Assembly: GCA_002480935.1 (NCBI GenBank)
Contig: DLDC01000126.1
Coordinates: 1 to 8,180, forward strand
Source of the DNA: Prevotella sp. UBA7782
GTDB lineage: Bacteria; Bacteroidota; Bacteroidia; Bacteroidales; Bacteroidaceae
DNA length: 8,180 nucleotides
Direction of reading: 5' to 3'
Shown here: positions 6,181-8,180 of the stretch, in pieces
How positions within the stretch are numbered: the stretch's first letter is position 1
Layout: each line of letters starts with the position of its first letter
The notes under the pieces: generated by a model
Seen by the model: the letters and a program-made list of their open reading frames with translations, nothing else
Database searches by the model: none
What the model was told of the DNA's origin: nothing
Made by a program: the position numbers and the translations under genes

Positions 6181-6318
6181 CCAGCACGACCAGGGCTGCC
6201 CGGCACGGGTATTTAACGAAGCAAGTTGTTATGTAATATACGTTAAAAATTGGCACACTACGCCTTATAAGCAAGTGAATTTTAGTATATTTGCATGAAA
6301 TAAGAACATAGCGTAAGT
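6181..6318. other. Intergenic gap before the M3 peptidase gene
   Basis: No gene is seen in these 138 bases. GCCCG/CGGGT (6198-6202, 6206-6210) can form a short stem but has no T-run, so termination of the DUF5020 gene there is doubtful. A 7-base inverted repeat TTTAACG/CGTTAAA (6212-6218, 6241-6247) and the promoter element of the next gene complete the gap. Confidence 0.5.
6286..6294 (+). promoter_or_regulatory. Bacteroidota -7 element for the M3 peptidase gene
   Basis: TATATTTGC fits TAnnTTTG. It predicts a transcription start near 6297 and a leader of about 22 bases before the ATG at 6319. No convincing -33 TTTG is present at the usual distance. Confidence 0.6.
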
Positions 6319-8180
6319 ATGAATGAGAATATAGCAGAGAATAGTAAGCACGCCAATCCCTTTTTGGAGCCTTACGGGACACCGCACAACACGGTGCCCT
6401 TCGGCAAAATAACGCTGGCCGACTATGAGGAGGCCATGATGGAAGGTATGCGCCGTGAGGATGAACAAATAGACAAGATAGTGAACGACCCGGAGGCTCC
6501 CACCTTCGACAACACCATCTTGCGCGACGACGAAGTGAAGGGGCGCAAACATTATTATGACCTGCTTGACAGAGTGACAAGCGTGTTCTTCAACATGCTG
6601 AGCTGCGACACCAACGACGACATGGATGCTTTGGCGCAGAAGATGAGCCCCCTGCTCACTCGACACGCTAACGATATAAGCCTCAATCCCAAGCTCTTCA
6701 GCCGCATCAAGGCGGTATATGAGCATCACAGAGAGCTTACACCCGAAGAGCAGATGCTGCTAGACCGAAGCTACGACGGCATGGTGCGCAGCGGTGCTTT
6801 GCTGGACGAGGCCGGTAAAAACAAGTTAAGGGCCCTGACAGAAGAGGCCAGTATGCTCTCATTGCAGTTCTCTCAGAACCTGCTTAAGGAGAATAAGGCA
6901 TTCTGGCTGCACCTCACCGACAAGCAGCAACTGGCCGGACTGCCCGACACTGCCCTTGAGGCAGCGGCCGAGGAAGCCCGCTCAAGAGGGCTGGATGGAT
7001 GGGTGGTGACCCTTGAACCGGCATCCTACACCGCCGTGATGATGTATGCCAACGACAGAAACCTGCGCAAGCAGCTCTACATGGCACGCAACACAGAGGG
7101 CATCAAAGACAATAAAGAGAACAATCTGGGCATCTGCTCGCGCCTCATCAACCTAAGGCGCGAGCTGGCTCAGCTGTTAGGATACGACACTTATGCCGAC
7201 TATGTGATGAAATATCGCATGGCGAGCAACGTGAAGAATGTATATAAGCTGCTGGATGAGCTGATAGACGCCTACAAGCCCACGGCAGAGAAGGAATATA
7301 ACGATGTGGTGGAGCTTGCCAAAAAGGAGGAAGGAGAGGGCTTCGACTTCCAAAACTGGGACCTGGCCTACTACTCTCAGAAGCTGAAACAGCAACGTTA
7401 TGACATCAATCCTGAGATGTTGCGCCCCTACTTCAAGGTGGAGAACGTCATCAAGGGCGTCTTTGGCCTGGCAACAAGGCTTTATGGCATCACCTTTAAG
7501 GAGAATAAAGACATACCAGTCTATCATCCTGACGTGAAGGCTTACGAGGTTTCAGATGCCGACGGCTCTTATCTTGCCGTGCTCTACGTAGACTTCTATC
7601 CACGCAAGGGCAAGCAAGACGGTGCGTGGATGACGGAGTTTCAGGGCCAGTGGATAGAGAAGGACGGCGAAAACGTGCGTCCTCACGTGTCGCTGGTGAT
7701 GAACCTGAGCAAGCCAACGGCCGAGAAGCCCGCCCTGCTGAAGCTTAGCGAGGTGGAAACTTTCTTGCACGAGTTCGGCCATTCGCTGCATGGCATGTTT
7801 GCCAACACACGCTTTGAGTCGCTCTCGGGCACCAATGTGTGGTGGGACTTTGTAGAGATGCCATCGCAGTTCATGGAAAACTATGCCGTGGAAAAAGACT
7901 TTCTGCGCACCTTTGCCTTTCATTACGAGACGGGAGAGCCCATACCCGACGAGCTGATAGAGAAGGTGAGGAAGAGCCGAAACTTTAATGTGGCACTGGC
8001 ATGTATGCGCCAAGTGACCTTCGGACTGCTCGATATGGCCTACTATACGCAGAAGGAACCCTTCAAAAAGAACATCATCAGCTTTGAGAAACAGGCATGG
8101 AAGAAAGCCTACATAGGCCGGGAAATGTCCGACACATGCATGACAACACAGTTCAGCCACATCATGGCAGGAGGCTATGC
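6319..8180 (+). CDS. dcp: M3-family zinc metallopeptidase, peptidyl-dipeptidase Dcp type, 3' end missing
   Basis: The frame is open from ATG 6319 to the window end, giving 620 complete codons. Dcp proteins are usually near 680-700 residues, so some 60-80 residues lie beyond the edge. The N-terminus (NPFLEPYGTPHNTVPF, then DPEAPTFDNTI) follows the Dcp pattern. The zinc site is complete: HEFGH at 484-488, with His484 and His488 as ligands and Glu485 as catalyst, and the third ligand Glu513 in FVEMPSQF. The 29-residue spacing from His484 to Glu513 equals that of thimet oligopeptidase. Dcp releases dipeptides from the C-terminus of short peptides. No signal peptide is seen, which suggests a cytoplasmic role in peptide recycling. 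Oligopeptidase A is the alternative within the same family; the N-terminal wording favours Dcp. The gene has its own -7 element and no overlap with neighbours. Confidence 0.9.
   Translation, partial: MNENIAENSKHANPFLEPYGTPHNTVPFGKITLADYEEAMMEGMRREDEQIDKIVNDPEAPTFDNTILRDDEVKGRKHYYDLLDRVTSVFFNMLSCDTNDDMDALAQKMSPLLTRHANDISLNPKLFSRIKAVYEHHRELTPEEQMLLDRSYDGMVRSGALLDEAGKNKLRALTEEASMLSLQFSQNLLKENKAFWLHLTDKQQLAGLPDTALEAAAEEARSRGLDGWVVTLEPASYTAVMMYANDRNLRKQLYMARNTEGIKDNKENNLGICSRLINLRRELAQLLGYDTYADYVMKYRMASNVKNVYKLLDELIDAYKPTAEKEYNDVVELAKKEEGEGFDFQNWDLAYYSQKLKQQRYDINPEMLRPYFKVENVIKGVFGLATRLYGITFKENKDIPVYHPDVKAYEVSDADGSYLAVLYVDFYPRKGKQDGAWMTEFQGQWIEKDGENVRPHVSLVMNLSKPTAEKPALLKLSEVETFLHEFGHSLHGMFANTRFESLSGTNVWWDFVEMPSQFMENYAVEKDFLRTFAFHYETGEPIPDELIEKVRKSRNFNVALACMRQVTFGLLDMAYYTQKEPFKKNIISFEKQAWKKAYIGREMSDTCMTTQFSHIMAGGY

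Noticed and set aside
6038..6729. Minus-strand open frames of 180 and 154 codons across the end of the DUF5020 gene and the start of the peptidase gene
   Set aside because: They are antisense to two well-supported genes, are rich in Arg, Cys and His in the manner of shadow frames, and have no domain or promoter.
7552..8160. A 202-codon minus-strand open frame
   Set aside because: It is antisense to the catalytic part of the M3 peptidase, including the HEFGH site, and has no family resemblance.

Overview
The window looks like chromosomal DNA of a Bacteroidota bacterium, most likely in the Prevotella/Bacteroidales range. Three things support this. Bacteroidota-restricted families are present (DUF4199, DUF6452, DUF6048 and DUF5020). 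The promoters carry the Bacteroidota -7 element TAnnTTTG. Start codons follow A-rich leaders with no clear Shine-Dalgarno sequence. All family assignments come from reading the translations; no database search was run.

Layout. Bases 1-4349 hold a tightly packed plus-strand gene string. In order it has a 5'-truncated DUF4199 membrane protein, a GtrB/DPM1-type polyprenyl-phosphate glycosyltransferase, a DUF6452-like lipoprotein, a DUF6048-like outer-membrane protein, the flavin transferase ApbE and a Crp/Fnr-type regulator. Gaps are 15 bases or less and several genes overlap, so this is probably one operon whose promoter lies upstream of the window. Bases 4350-4646 are a non-coding gap between convergent genes, with hairpins, a probable terminator and a short degenerate tandem repeat. 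The tRNA methyltransferase gene trmD follows on the minus strand (4647-5330). A 100-base divergent promoter region separates it from a plus-strand DUF5020 outer-membrane protein (5431-6180). After a 138-base gap with its own -7 element comes an M3-family zinc peptidase of the Dcp type, which runs off the right edge.

Function. The left operon has a cell-envelope theme: membrane protein, lipid-linked sugar transfer, lipoprotein, outer-membrane barrel and periplasmic flavinylation. It ends in a regulator that may control it or respond to the same state. The right half is housekeeping (tRNA m1G37 modification, peptide degradation) plus one outer-membrane protein. There are no RNA genes, mobile elements, CRISPR arrays or broken genes. 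I do not see a clearly new biological system. The best second-look items are the 50-base gene overlap that encodes a signal peptide, the nearly leaderless trmD, the mutually exclusive hairpins after the regulator, and the functionally undescribed DUF6452/DUF6048 pair.
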